A stretch of 62,903 bases of DNA from DATAXP01 sp036272935. GTDB lineage: Bacteria > Planctomycetota > Planctomycetia > Pirellulales > PNKZ01. The notes under the pieces are model-generated. The model saw nothing but the letters and a program-made list of their open reading frames with translations, was not told where the DNA came from and did not search any database. The stretch covers positions 1-62,903 of the forward strand of contig DATAXP010000137.1 of NCBI GenBank assembly GCA_036272935.1. The letters are read 5' to 3'. A program made the translations under genes and the position numbers. Positions 16,571 to 24,828 of the stretch are shown here, one piece after another. Positions within the stretch are counted from its first letter, which is position 1. Every line of letters begins with the position of its first letter.

Positions 16571-17616
16571 TTCCAGCCGTGCGCGTCGCGGACCGCGACC
16601 AGCGCTCCGAGAATGTCGCGCCAGGTGCCAGGCTCTCGCATCACGGCGTTGGGGAACATGCAGCCGTCCCAGCAGATGTGCCGGAACTTTTTCGTGATCT
16701 GGCCGCGGTCGTCGCGCATCCAGTAGCCGGCGTCGCGAGCGATCGACAGTTTTCCGTTCGGGTCGTTCGGCAAGCAGTGGCGGCCGGTCTTGTCGTGCGA
16801 TCCCGAGCCGAACACCGTCGCATCGTTCTGCGCGACGTGCAGATCGATCGTCCATGGCCGCAGCGCCGCGGTGAGCTGCTTCAGTGCGGCATCGAGCTTC
16901 GATGCGTCGCGCCAATCGTATCCCTGCGGCAGGATCGCATCTTCTGGAGCGTTATACCCCAGCGTGTACAGCAGCGTGTGGGCCATGTCGGCTTGGAAGC
17001 CCAGCGTTTTCGGACGATCGACCATCTCCAACAGCGCAACCATCTTCCGCCAGCTATGCATGGCCCCCCAACAGATTTCCCCTTCGGCGGCCAGGCGCTC
17101 GCCGAACTCCTCGGCCACATCGCACGCGCGGCGGAACGTGTCGGCGATCAGCCGGGTGTTCTGCTCGGGGGCTTTCGCCCAGTCGCCAGGGCTTGTCGCT
17201 GAATCGATCCGCACGAGTCCATAGGGTCGCACGCCGGCATCGCGCAGATACTTGCCAATGCGGCATGCCTTGCGCACCTGAGCGAGGAACCGATCACGCT
17301 CCTCGGCCGAGCCCATCGCCGAGCCGCCTCCGGTCGGCGGCCACACTGGAGCCACCACCGATCCGACGGCCAGCCCGCGCGATCGCACCCGCTCGACCAG
17401 CTTCTTCAGGTCGGCCTCCGTCGAGTCGATTTCGACATGCGGAGCGTAGAGAAAGATGTCGATGCCGTCGAACTTCACGCCCTCGAACTCGGCGGCGGCC
17501 GTCATGTCGAGCATCGTGTCGAGATCGATGAACGGCTCGGCACCGGGCGAACCCTTGCCGACGACTCCGGCCCAAACGCCGTTGTGCAGTTTTGGAAAGT
17601 TATTGGTGTGCGGCAT
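16564..17616 (-). CDS. sugar phosphate isomerase/epimerase (TIM barrel)
   Basis: 350 aa from ATG 17616. Strands and ligands of an AP-endonuclease 2-like barrel are visible: FDGIDIFLY, VGSVVAPVWPP, YGLVRIDSATSP, LAAEGEICWGAMHSW, LGFQADMAHTLL, WTIDLHVAQND and ICWDGCMFPN. Regular Glu/Asp/His spacing suggests a metal-dependent isomerase or epimerase; substrate unknown. The next gene on the strand (after the cassette) is a Gfo/Idh/MocA oxidoreductase, a frequent partner in polyol or sugar pathways. The TGA stop (16564-16566) is made from the GGAATGACG end of the cassette, so the native C-terminus may differ by a few residues. Confidence 0.85.
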   Translation of the reverse strand: MPHTNNFPKLHNGVWAGVVGKGSPGAEPFIDLDTMLDMTAAAEFEGVKFDGIDIFLYAPHVEIDSTEADLKKLVERVRSRGLAVGSVVAPVWPPTGGGSAMGSAEERDRFLAQVRKACRIGKYLRDAGVRPYGLVRIDSATSPGDWAKAPEQNTRLIADTFRRACDVAEEFGERLAAEGEICWGAMHSWRKMVALLEMVDRPKTLGFQADMAHTLLYTLGYNAPEDAILPQGYDWRDASKLDAALKQLTAALRPWTIDLHVAQNDATVFGSGSHDKTGRHCLPNDPNGKLSIARDAGYWMRDDRGQITKKFRHICWDGCMFPNAVMREPGTWRDILGALVAVRDAHGWKE

Positions 17617-17766
17617 GGTGTGGCCCAGCGTGCAGTGAGCGTGCGGACAGAAACAAGCGACGGCGTTCCCAACCGGAAATGTAATCGCCGCCAGAGCGGA
17701 AAGACAGAGCCGGCTTGTGCAGCGCCTGGCTCGGCGGTCGCTGCCGCCCCGCAGAATCGCCGCGTC

Positions 17767-18081
17767 TCAGAGACCGCCGTGGAAACGGCCGAAGTGGTGT
17801 GCGAGTTGAAGTGCCATCGCCAGACCACCCGCACCCGCGACCAAGACACAACGCCAGCGGCGAAACCCGAACTCGCCAACCCGCCCGAGGAGCAGGTAGG
17901 CGATGACGAAGTTTGCCGCCCCCCACAGGACGTTGACCCATGCGGGCGAAAGACCTTCGCCGGGCGGCGTTGCGAACGGGCTTTGGAACGGTTGGCCCAT
18001 GACGCCGGTCACAAAATGAGGAACTGCGTTTACCAGGAACGCGCCGCCGAAAGAGTACGCGATGTAGTGATACCATCTCAT
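17767..18081 (-). CDS. small membrane protein, conserved hypothetical
   Basis: 104 aa from ATG 18081 (MRWYHYIAYSFGGAFLVNAVPHF). Two or three hydrophobic segments: residues 6-28, 57-77 and 85-100. The block NAVPHFVTGVMGQPFQSPFATPPGEGLSP is very characteristic and occurs in many bacterial hypothetical proteins of similar size. Topology suggests an inner-membrane protein; function unknown. It lies just downstream of the ion-channel homologue on the same strand. Confidence 0.7.
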   Translation of the reverse strand: MRWYHYIAYSFGGAFLVNAVPHFVTGVMGQPFQSPFATPPGEGLSPAWVNVLWGAANFVIAYLLLGRVGEFGFRRWRCVLVAGAGGLAMALQLAHHFGRFHGGL

Positions 18082-18124
18082 CCGCGCGTGTCCTCTTGCC
18101 GAACCGTGCGCTTGCACCGCCGGT

Positions 18125-19123
18125 TCAGTAGGGAATCAGAATGGCGCTAGCCACCAGGATGGTGTAGGCCGACGACATGCCGACGAACGCTAGGCGATCG
18201 AGCCACCACGAACGGTTCTCGTGCCCCTGGTTGGCGAATTTCGACGACAACACCGACACCGCCAGCGACAGAAACACGAACCCAAACGTCAGAATGTGCA
18301 GCTTGTCGGCCAACGTCAGATAGTTCGAGTCGGGCAGCGACGACACGACCACGTACTCGCTGGCCACTGCGGCAAACATCGCTCCCACGGCCAGGCCGAA
18401 GCGGGCGTCGAGCTCAGTGGGGCGAATCAGCAGGGCATGAAACGCGATCGCCGCCGCGATGAACAGGCCGGTGAACAACTTCAAAAACATCCCGTAGCCG
18501 GGGCGCGTGATGCCCACCGAGTAGACAAAACGCGAATAAATCGAAGCATGGCCCGTCGGCAGCGAGATGTCGCCGTAGTTGGTGTTGTACTCGTGTGGCT
18601 CGACCGTGGCCCCCAACGGCACCAGGCTCCAGCCGGCCGCTTCGGCCTCGGGATTCAGCCCGCTGTTGGCCATATCGGCCACGTACTCGACCTTGAACGA
18701 CTCGTATTCACCGTCCTCGATGGCGATCGCAATATCATGGGCATCCAACGGAAAGTGCGATACGTTCCATAGCTTGTGGATCGTCGCCAGCACGCGGCAG
18801 CAAGCATATTTGTAGCCGTCATTGCTCAGCGTGACGACGTCCTCCTTGGTGTCGATCTTGCCGTTCACCAGGTCGAACGTTTCGATCGGCTTCAAATCAT
18901 CGTCGGTCCAGCGAAACCAGATGTGGAAATCGACCGTCACCTGGCTGTCCTTCAGGCTGACGTTGTCGATCTGGTTCACGTACATGCCGATGGTCACGCG
19001 CTTCGGCGGAGAGGTGCCGGCGGCTGAGGACGCGGGCTGAGCGAAGGCCGTGGCCGCGGCGAACCAAATGGCCGTCGCGCCGAGCCAGGGGGCTAACGAT
19101 CGAGCAAAAGGCGTGTGGTGCAT
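18125..19123 (-). CDS. pentameric ligand-gated ion channel homologue (GLIC/ELIC-like)
   Basis: 332 aa from ATG 19123. A signal peptide (residues 1-29) is followed by an extracellular beta-sandwich: VTIGMYVNQIDNVSLKDSQ, VDFHIWFRWTDDDL and the loop WNVSHFPLDAHDIAI, matching the conserved WxD and FP(F/L)D positions of Cys-loop receptors; the Cys pair of animal receptors is absent, as in bacterial members. Four membrane helices follow at about 212-233, 241-261, 273-294 and 309-331. Such proteins form pentameric cation or anion channels opened by protons or small ligands; ligand unknown. It is divergent from the methyltransferase gene. Confidence 0.8.
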   Translation of the reverse strand: MHHTPFARSLAPWLGATAIWFAAATAFAQPASSAAGTSPPKRVTIGMYVNQIDNVSLKDSQVTVDFHIWFRWTDDDLKPIETFDLVNGKIDTKEDVVTLSNDGYKYACCRVLATIHKLWNVSHFPLDAHDIAIAIEDGEYESFKVEYVADMANSGLNPEAEAAGWSLVPLGATVEPHEYNTNYGDISLPTGHASIYSRFVYSVGITRPGYGMFLKLFTGLFIAAAIAFHALLIRPTELDARFGLAVGAMFAAVASEYVVVSSLPDSNYLTLADKLHILTFGFVFLSLAVSVLSSKFANQGHENRSWWLDRLAFVGMSSAYTILVASAILIPY

Positions 19124-19206
19124 GTCGCGGATTTTATCGCCCCCCCGGCGTAATGTCAGCGCTGTCTGCTATTTCATCCGGAACGTATGGGTACACTGCC
19201 AGATGC

Positions 19207-20064
19207 ATGATCAACGGATACGAGCTTGTCGACTTCGGCCACGGGCGGAAACTCGAGCGGTTCGCCGGCGTGACGGTCGATCGGCCAAGCCCCGCCGCCG
19301 AGCGTGCCGTGCCGCAGCATCCTGAGCTTTGGAACGAGCCGGCCGCGCGCTATGAACGCAGCGAGGCGGGCCAACGCGCCTGGCGATCGACGTTGCCGCT
19401 TCCCGATCCGTGGGCTGTGCAACTCGGCCGGCTCACCTTCGAGCTGCGGACGACTGCAGCCGGCCAGGTCGGCCTGTTCCCCGAGCAGATTGCCAACTGG
19501 GATTGGCTTGCCGGGCGGCTCAGCGCATCTCGGCAAGCTGGTGGTCAAACCAAGCAAGTGCTGAACCTGTTCGCGTATACCGGCGGCAGCACGCTGGCTG
19601 CCGCCGCGACGGGGGCCGCGGTGGTGCATGTCGATGCCGCCCGCAGCGCCGTGGCGTGGGCCCGACGAAACGCGGCAGCTTCGGGACTGAGCGAAGCGCC
19701 GATCCGCTGGATTGTCGACGACGCGCGAAAGTTCGCGGCCCAGGAACGAAAGCGCGGCAAGCATTACGACGGCGTGATCCTCGATCCGCCGAGCTACGGT
19801 CACGGCAGCGGAGGCGAGGCGTGGAAGCTCGAGCGCGACCTGGAGCCGTTGCTGGCCGACTGTGCCGCGTTGACCGGCCCGAACCCGGGATTCATGCTGC
19901 TGTCGTGCCACGCCCCCGGCTACGGGGCCGAGGAACTCGCGGCACTACTGCGACGATGGTTTCCGCACGCCAAGATGGACGCCGACGACATGCACCTTGC
20001 CACCGACGACGGCCACCTGTTGCACAGTGGCGCCCGGTCGCGCTTTGCCGCGAGCGAATCATGA
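19207..20064 (+). CDS. class I SAM-dependent methyltransferase (RlmI/RlmK-like)
   Basis: 285 aa from ATG 19207. SAM-binding motif I in VLNLFAYTGGSTLAAAATGA, motif II VVHVDAARSAVAWARRNAAASG and the catalytic ILDPPSYGHG near residue 195. These match the C-terminal catalytic domain of RlmI-type 23S rRNA cytosine methyltransferases, without the N-terminal PUA domain. RNA is the likely substrate, which fits the translationally coupled TrmH-family gene downstream (ATGA overlap at 20061-20064). A TACACT box lies only 10 bp before the ATG, so the mRNA may be nearly leaderless. Confidence 0.85.
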   Translation: MINGYELVDFGHGRKLERFAGVTVDRPSPAAERAVPQHPELWNEPAARYERSEAGQRAWRSTLPLPDPWAVQLGRLTFELRTTAAGQVGLFPEQIANWDWLAGRLSASRQAGGQTKQVLNLFAYTGGSTLAAAATGAAVVHVDAARSAVAWARRNAAASGLSEAPIRWIVDDARKFAAQERKRGKHYDGVILDPPSYGHGSGGEAWKLERDLEPLLADCAALTGPNPGFMLLSCHAPGYGAEELAALLRRWFPHAKMDADDMHLATDDGHLLHSGARSRFAASES

Positions 20065-20879
20065 CCTGGCCGATGCTCTCCAGCGTGCACAATCCGCGCG
20101 TCAAAGAGGCGGTGCGGCTGCGCGACCGCCGGCACCGTGCCGCAAGCGGCCGCACCGTGATCGACGGCGCGCGCGAGCTGCTGCGCGCCCTGGAAGCCAA
20201 AACACCGCTCGTCGAAGCGTTTGTCTGCCACAAGCTAGTCCGCCGCGACGACACACGCCGGGCGATCGAGTTGCTGGCTGCTTCGTGTCCGAACATCTGG
20301 TCGGTGACTGCCGCGGTGTACGAGCGGTTGGCCTACGGCGGCCGCGACGATGGTATGGTGGCGATTGCCGAGCCGCACCGAGCGGAGTTGATCGCGATTC
20401 AGCTTTCGTCGCTGCCGTTGGTCGCGGTGCTCGAAGGGGTCGAAAAGCCGGGCAATGTCGGCGCCGTGCTACGCAGCGCCGATGCCGCGGGACTTTCGGC
20501 CTTGATCGTCGCCGATGGCGGGACCGACCTTTACAACCCCAACACGATCCGCGCCAGCTTGGGGACCGTGTTCACGGTGCCCACGTTTGCCGCCACCAGC
20601 GCCGAGGCATTCGACTGGCTGCGCGCCCAGGGACTGACGATCTACGCCGCACGCCCCGGCGCGGGACGCGTGTACTCGGATGTCGATCTCACGGGGCCGA
20701 GCGCCCTGGTGCTGGGAAGCGAGGCCGAAGGGCTCTCGTCGCAGTGGCAACACGAGGCGGTCGTGGCCGTCGAGATTCCGATGCTCGGTGCTGCCGACAG
20801 TTTGAACGTGTCGGCCGCGGCGACGGTATTGTTCTACGAAGCGCTGCGCCAGCGTCGTGCGTCACGGCCATCTGCTTAG
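20061..20879 (+). CDS. TrmH/SpoU-family RNA 2'-O-methyltransferase
   Basis: 272 aa. The N-terminal substrate-binding domain (LSSVHNPRVKEAVRLRDRRHR, GRTVIDGARELLRAL) is followed by the SPOUT knot: LVAVLEGVEKPGNVGAVLRSADAAG (motif 1, with the conserved Asn-Gly-Ala and Arg), LYNPNTIRASLGTVFTVP (motif 2) and LGSEAEGLS followed by IPMLGAADSLNVSAAATVLFYEAL (motif 3). It methylates ribose in tRNA or rRNA; target not determinable. It starts inside the stop of the upstream methyltransferase. Confidence 0.92.
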   Translation: MTWPMLSSVHNPRVKEAVRLRDRRHRAASGRTVIDGARELLRALEAKTPLVEAFVCHKLVRRDDTRRAIELLAASCPNIWSVTAAVYERLAYGGRDDGMVAIAEPHRAELIAIQLSSLPLVAVLEGVEKPGNVGAVLRSADAAGLSALIVADGGTDLYNPNTIRASLGTVFTVPTFAATSAEAFDWLRAQGLTIYAARPGAGRVYSDVDLTGPSALVLGSEAEGLSSQWQHEAVVAVEIPMLGAADSLNVSAAATVLFYEALRQRRASRPSA

Positions 20880-20914
20880 CGCGGCAGAGTCCACGAGCCG
20901 CGTGCCGAGCGCAT

Positions 20915-20954
20915 AAAAAAACCCTCCGCAGGCGGGGCAGGAACCTGCGAAGGG
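20915..20954 (-). terminator. intrinsic terminator on the minus strand
   Basis: On the minus strand CCCTTCGCAGG (20944-20954) pairs with CCTGCGGAGGG (20922-20932), one mismatch, followed by seven T (20921-20915). A second perfect hairpin, GTGGGAC-4 nt-GTCCCAC, lies just upstream at 20960-20977. The T-run is only on this strand, so it ends a leftward transcript, not the TrmH gene. Confidence 0.7.
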
Positions 20955-20981
20955 CATATGTGGGACCGTCGTCCCACGAAG

Positions 20982-21134
20982 CTATTCTGATGAATCCGGC
21001 CTCTCACACAAGGTCAAGGTCCAGGACGGAGGTTTATTTTTCGTAAGGTGTGCGCGCACGAGGATTGCGTCTTTTTCGCAGTCGCATCGCAAACCCGTTA
21101 CAATGAGCGACATACCACCCTCGTCCACCCCCAT
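20982..21134 (-). CDS. candidate small protein upstream of the terminator
   Basis: A 50-aa frame from ATG 21134 (or 43 aa from ATG 21113, MSLIVTGLRCDCEKDAILV) ends 5 bases before the GTGGGAC hairpin and about 30 bases before the intrinsic terminator on the same strand. The protein contains two Cys in CDCEK and one near the end (LTLCERPDSSE). I do not recognise it. Its placement argues for a real minus-strand transcript, which may instead be a non-coding RNA. Confidence 0.35.
   Translation of the reverse strand: MGVDEGGMSLIVTGLRCDCEKDAILVRAHLTKNKPPSWTLTLCERPDSSE
21075..21104 (+). promoter_or_regulatory. candidate promoter of the M20 peptidase gene
   Basis: TTCGCA at 21075-21080, 18-nt spacer, TACAAT at 21099-21104; the start codon follows about 70 bp later. 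The -10 box is a 5/6 match; the -35 is weak. Confidence 0.4.
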
Positions 21135-21173
21135 CGGGGAGCGGCGAATCGTAATTGTTGCTCGAAGTAATGA

Positions 21174-22379
21174 ATGCACCCAATGACGCTTGATGTTGTC
21201 GACACGCTGGCCCAACTCGTCGCCATTCCGAGCGTCAATCCGATGGGCCGGGCACTGGAAGGCCCTGAGTTTTTGGAGCACCGGCTGACCGAGCATCTCG
21301 TGAAGCTGTTCGATTGGCTGGGGCTGCCGTGGCAGCGTCAACCGGTCGCTCCGCTGCGCGACAACGTGATCGTGCGGCTCGACGGCCGCGTGCCAGCGTC
21401 GGAAGGTGGAGAGTTAATCCTCTGGGAGGCGCATCAAGACACGGTCCCCGTCGACGGCATGACTATCCCGCCGTGGACTCCCGAGATTCGCGATGGCCGG
21501 CTGTACGGCCGAGGTTCGTGCGACATCAAGGGTGGCATGGCCGCGATGATCGCCGCCCTGGCGCGCCTTGCCGAGGAGCGGCCCAGCGACATGCCGACCA
21601 TCGTGCTGGCCTGCACGGTGAACGAGGAGCACGGCTACACCGGCGCCACCGCGTTGACCAAGCTGTGGGCCGCAGGGGCGGAGCGATCGATTTTGCCGCG
21701 GCAACCCGATGCCTGCATCGTCGCCGAGCCGACCGACCTCGAGGTGGTGATCGCTCACAAGGGGACGGCGCGCTGGCGGCTGCACACCCACGGTCGGGCG
21801 GTGCACAGTTCGCAGCCGCACAAGGGAGACAACGCCATCTACCAGATGGCGCACGTGGTCGCAGCGCTGGAAAAGTACGCGACCGAATTCGTCGGCCGTT
21901 TGCCGGCGCATCCGCTTTGCGGTCAGGCCACGCTGAGCGTCGGCACGATTCACGGCGGGCTGAGCGTGAACACCGTGGCCGACCGCTCGACGATCGAGAT
22001 CGATCGCCGGGTGCTACCGGGGGAAGAAGCCTCGCAGGTGTACGAACAGATCAAGCGCTACGTGGCCGAGCAGGTCGGCACGCGGGCGAAGATCGAGCAC
22101 GACCCGCTCTACATGGCCGGAGCCCCGTTGGCCGAGACGCACAACGCCGCGATCGCCGATCGCTTGTCGAGCGTGGCCGAGCGCGTGACGGGGCGTGGCC
22201 GCAAGATCGGCGTGGCCTACGGCACCGACGCTGCGAAGTACGCCCTGGCCGGTGTGCCGAGCGTGGTGTTCGGCCCCGGCTCGATCGCCCAGGCGCATAC
22301 GGCCGATGAGTGGGTGCCGATCGACGAGCTGCGCCAGGGCGTTGACGTGCTGGTGCAGTTTGGTCGGGGAAGCAATTAG
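21174..22379 (+). CDS. M20-family zinc peptidase/deacylase (ArgE/DapE-like)
   Basis: 401 aa from ATG 21174 (a second ATG at 21183). Metal ligands and catalytic residues are in place: WEAHQDTVPVD (His, catalytic Asp), GRGSCDIKGGMAAMI (bridging Asp), NEEHGYTGA (catalytic Glu-Glu), VAEPT and a C-terminal PGSIAQAHTADEW (His). The dimerisation lid is inserted at TARWRLHTHGRAVHSSQPHKG. It hydrolyses an amide or acyl bond, for example deacetylating an N-acyl amino acid; substrate unknown. The final codons GSN-stop come from the AGCAATTAG unit of the adjoining palindromic repeat. Confidence 0.9.
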   Translation: MHPMTLDVVDTLAQLVAIPSVNPMGRALEGPEFLEHRLTEHLVKLFDWLGLPWQRQPVAPLRDNVIVRLDGRVPASEGGELILWEAHQDTVPVDGMTIPPWTPEIRDGRLYGRGSCDIKGGMAAMIAALARLAEERPSDMPTIVLACTVNEEHGYTGATALTKLWAAGAERSILPRQPDACIVAEPTDLEVVIAHKGTARWRLHTHGRAVHSSQPHKGDNAIYQMAHVVAALEKYATEFVGRLPAHPLCGQATLSVGTIHGGLSVNTVADRSTIEIDRRVLPGEEASQVYEQIKRYVAEQVGTRAKIEHDPLYMAGAPLAETHNAAIADRLSSVAERVTGRGRKIGVAYGTDAAKYALAGVPSVVFGPGSIAQAHTADEWVPIDELRQGVDVLVQFGRGSN

Positions 22380-22439
22380 CGATGAGCAATTAGCCGGAAG
22401 TCCGGCTAATTGCTAACTGCTTTTCGCTAATCGCTCTCA
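22371..22439. repeat. two-armed AGCAATTAG palindrome exactly between convergent stops
   Basis: The core is AGCAATTAGCCGGA, 2-nt loop, TCCGGCTAATTGCT (perfect 14-bp stem). Outward, both arms continue with further AGCGATTAGCG-type units. The TAG of the M20 gene (22377-22379) is in the left arm, and the TGA of the opposing secreted-protein gene (22437-22439) borders the right arm. Confidence 0.85.
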
Positions 22440-22763
22440 AAAGACGTCCAGGTTGAAGTGCGAGCCTTGGTAGTACCGTCGGGCTGACGGATAGTAGTTG
22501 AACCAACCCTTGTTGTAGACCGGCACGCGCATCTCGGGCACGTAGCGGTAGTACATGTCGGGCTGGCTCGTGTAGTAGTCGTGCCCATAGTAGTTCTGCG
22601 GGTAATAGACGTACGGATAGTGGTACAGCCGGTCCCAGTCTTGCGTGGTGTAGCTGCGTCCCCACGAACGTCCGAACGCCTGCTGAGCCTGAGCACGAGC
22701 GGGATCGTGCGTCGCCCACAAGGCTGCGGCGCAAGCAAGCGCCAACAAAGTCTGGCGGAGCAT
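22437..22763 (-). CDS. secreted tyrosine-rich protein (planctomycete 'calmodulin-binding protein' type)
   Basis: 108 aa from ATG 22763 with a signal peptide (MLRQTLLALACAAALWATHDPARAQ). The mature part is rich in Tyr and Pro: YHYPYVYYPQNYYGHDYY, MYYRYVPEMRVPVYN, WFNYYPSARRYYQGSHFNLDVF. The closing YYQGSHFNLDVF is typical of a planctomycete family that databases have labelled calmodulin-binding without firm evidence. Function unknown; the composition suggests a cell-surface protein. Confidence 0.7.
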   Translation of the reverse strand: MLRQTLLALACAAALWATHDPARAQAQQAFGRSWGRSYTTQDWDRLYHYPYVYYPQNYYGHDYYTSQPDMYYRYVPEMRVPVYNKGWFNYYPSARRYYQGSHFNLDVF

Positions 22764-22908
22764 GTGTTTCCCCCTGGGCACGAATCGAATCACTGGGTCT
22801 ACCAGTGTGCATCGGCGCGCCGCACAGGGCGCATTGAGGGAATATCTGCTGCAAGCGGTAAACGCGGCAGTTTCGGTAAGCCGCTCGGCACTACCGAAAA
22901 CCACGCGG

Positions 22909-23694
22909 CTACCCGTTCGGCATTTTGCCTTCGGCTAGCTCGCGGTCCCATTCCTCGAGCAGCGGCCAGTCGATCGCGCAGGTGCCGAAATCGGCCATGT
23001 GCAGATAGCTTTCGACCCGGGCGATCGTCGCGTCGAGCAGCTTGTTGTCCTTGCGGAAGATCGGGCCGTGGCTAGGAAGCAGCCATTTGACATCACTGGC
23101 TCTGATGCGCTGCAAGCTGCGCAAGAATGCTTGCAGGTCGCTGCCGTGATGGGCGTCGATTGCGCCCACGCAACCGTCGCGATAGATATTGTCGCCGCTC
23201 ATCAACAGATCGCCCAGGCGAAACGAAAGTTGGCTGTCGGTGTGCCCCGGCGTGTGCCACACTTCCAGCTCCAGGTTGCCGATGCGGATCACGTCTCCCT
23301 CGTCGATCAGCGTATCGACCTTCACCGGCGGCATCGGCAGATCGATGCGTTGCGCCGTAATCTCGGCGAACGTCTTCAGCTTGTCCCCGCGCGCTAGTGG
23401 CTCGGCAGCCAGCTTGTGGGCCGACACCGTGGTGCGCAGCATCTGCTTCGCCTTGGCCAGGCCTTGAATGTGATCGACATCGGCATGGGTAGCGATGAGC
23501 GTCTTGCAACTCGACAGCGGAAAGTCGAGCTGACGGATCATGTCGACAATCTCTTCGACCGTCTCCTCGAAGCCGATGTCGATCAGCACCCACTCGTTCG
23601 CGTCGTAGACGATGTACACGTTGCAGCCGATGCGTTCGCCGGCCTGATGGTTCACCTCCAACACATTCGCAAACACCGGCTTCCGTTCGAGCAT
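22909..23694 (-). CDS. MBL-fold metallo-hydrolase
   Basis: 261 aa from ATG 23694. Metallo-beta-lactamase motifs: VLIDIGFEETVEEIVDMI, LIATHADVDHIQGLA (HxDxDH-type metal site), WHTPGHTDSQLSF, LMSGDNIY and PSHGPIF (last ligand His). Closest in layout to glyoxalase II-like or general hydrolases; the substrate cannot be deduced. It stands alone between two repeat-containing intergenic regions. Confidence 0.88.
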   Translation of the reverse strand: MLERKPVFANVLEVNHQAGERIGCNVYIVYDANEWVLIDIGFEETVEEIVDMIRQLDFPLSSCKTLIATHADVDHIQGLAKAKQMLRTTVSAHKLAAEPLARGDKLKTFAEITAQRIDLPMPPVKVDTLIDEGDVIRIGNLELEVWHTPGHTDSQLSFRLGDLLMSGDNIYRDGCVGAIDAHHGSDLQAFLRSLQRIRASDVKWLLPSHGPIFRKDNKLLDATIARVESYLHMADFGTCAIDWPLLEEWDRELAEGKMPNG

Positions 23695-23821
23695 CCCGTT
23701 TACCCTTTTCGATCAAGACCTTGGCGCCCTGGCGAAGGCGCGGCGACGCAAGGATCTTAGATGCCCCGGCAGCCTTTGGGAAGGAACGGAAACCGACGTT
23801 GCCGACCACGGGCGGCTTATT

Positions 23822-23939
23822 GATCCTCAGAAAAGCGACTTAAGCAATTGTTCGGGTGCCACTGGCTCTGCCAGTGTGAACAGGGCAGTGGCGTAGCCAG
23901 TGGCACCCAACGACGAATTCATTTGCTTTTCTGAGGATC
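23822..23939. repeat. nested palindrome with inverted copy of a gene end
   Basis: Outer arms GATCCTCAGAAAAGC (23822-23836) and GCTTTTCTGAGGATC (23925-23939) are perfectly complementary, as are inner arms GGGTGCCACTGGC (23854-23866) and GCCAGTGGCACCC (23896-23908). A third hairpin, CACTGGC-TCT-GCCAGTG, lies at 23860-23876. The right outer arm encodes the last residues (DPQKSK) of the SDR gene. Confidence 0.85.
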
Positions 23940-24818
23940 GATACCCTCCGCTGCAACGATCTGTGCCAATCCCTGGCGATACGTTGGATGGCGCAGCGTT
24001 ATGCCCAGCTCGGCCAGCATGCGCCGATTGCTTACTCGTTTATCCTCCGCGGCACGCGCGGCGGCGAGGCTCGTCGCCTCGGCCGGCACGAATCGCGGCG
24101 ACGGAGCGCCCAGCAAGCGGGCCAGCTCCTGGTAATACTCGCGGCGCACTACCGGATGACCGTCGGAAACGACGTACCGCGTGGGGTAGACATCCATAGC
24201 TGTTCGAGCTGCGGCCGCGACCACCTCGACCGCATCGTCGACGTGAATCAGATTCAGGAACCCATCCTGTGCGGCGGCGATCGGTTCGCCGCGGCGGATC
24301 GCGTCGGCGCGCGGAATGCGTCCTGGTCCGTACAGTCCCGCTAGCCGCAGCACGATACTTTGCGCGCCGAGCCGATGCCCCGCTAGCACGCGCTCCGCCT
24401 CGAACGATGCGATGCCACCGGGGCGCGACGGTCGGCATGGAGTATCTTCGTCGATCCACTCTCCGGCCGCATCGCCGTACACGCCCGTCGAGCTGACGTA
24501 AACAATTCGCCCCGTCGCCGCAGGCAGCGCATCGAGTACGTGGCGCAACCCGGCAACGTACACCGCCTCGATCGGTTTATCGGCGCGTCGATCGTAACCG
24601 ACCGCGAACAACACTGTATCCGCGGCAGGCAACTTGCCGACCAGGGACGCCAAATCGGTCACGTCGGCAACGATCGGCAACAATCCTTCTCGCTCGAACT
24701 CCGCCCCGCGCCGATGGCTGCGCGTGACGACGAACGCCTGGTCCCCACCGTCGCGCCAGCGCCGCGCTACGCGCCGCCCCAGGTAACCGCAGCCGATCAC
24801 CAGCTTGGTATGTCTCAA
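23919..24818 (-). CDS. NAD-dependent epimerase/dehydratase (extended SDR)
   Basis: 299 aa if started at TTG 24818, 10 bp after the RuvX stop; other in-frame starts lie inside ruvX. Rossmann motif KLVIGCGYLGRRVARRW (GxGxxG variant), VADVTDLASL, VLFAVGYDR and the catalytic region VYVSSTGVYGD (Ser/Tyr), then LIHVDDAVEVVAAA. The GCGYLG motif and short length are typical of the YeeZ-type SDR subgroup of unknown substrate. The final DPQKSK codons lie in a palindromic arm. Confidence 0.85.
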   Translation of the reverse strand: MRHTKLVIGCGYLGRRVARRWRDGGDQAFVVTRSHRRGAEFEREGLLPIVADVTDLASLVGKLPAADTVLFAVGYDRRADKPIEAVYVAGLRHVLDALPAATGRIVYVSSTGVYGDAAGEWIDEDTPCRPSRPGGIASFEAERVLAGHRLGAQSIVLRLAGLYGPGRIPRADAIRRGEPIAAAQDGFLNLIHVDDAVEVVAAAARTAMDVYPTRYVVSDGHPVVRREYYQELARLLGAPSPRFVPAEATSLAAARAAEDKRVSNRRMLAELGITLRHPTYRQGLAQIVAAEGIDPQKSK

Positions 24819-24828
24819 ATTGGAAGTC

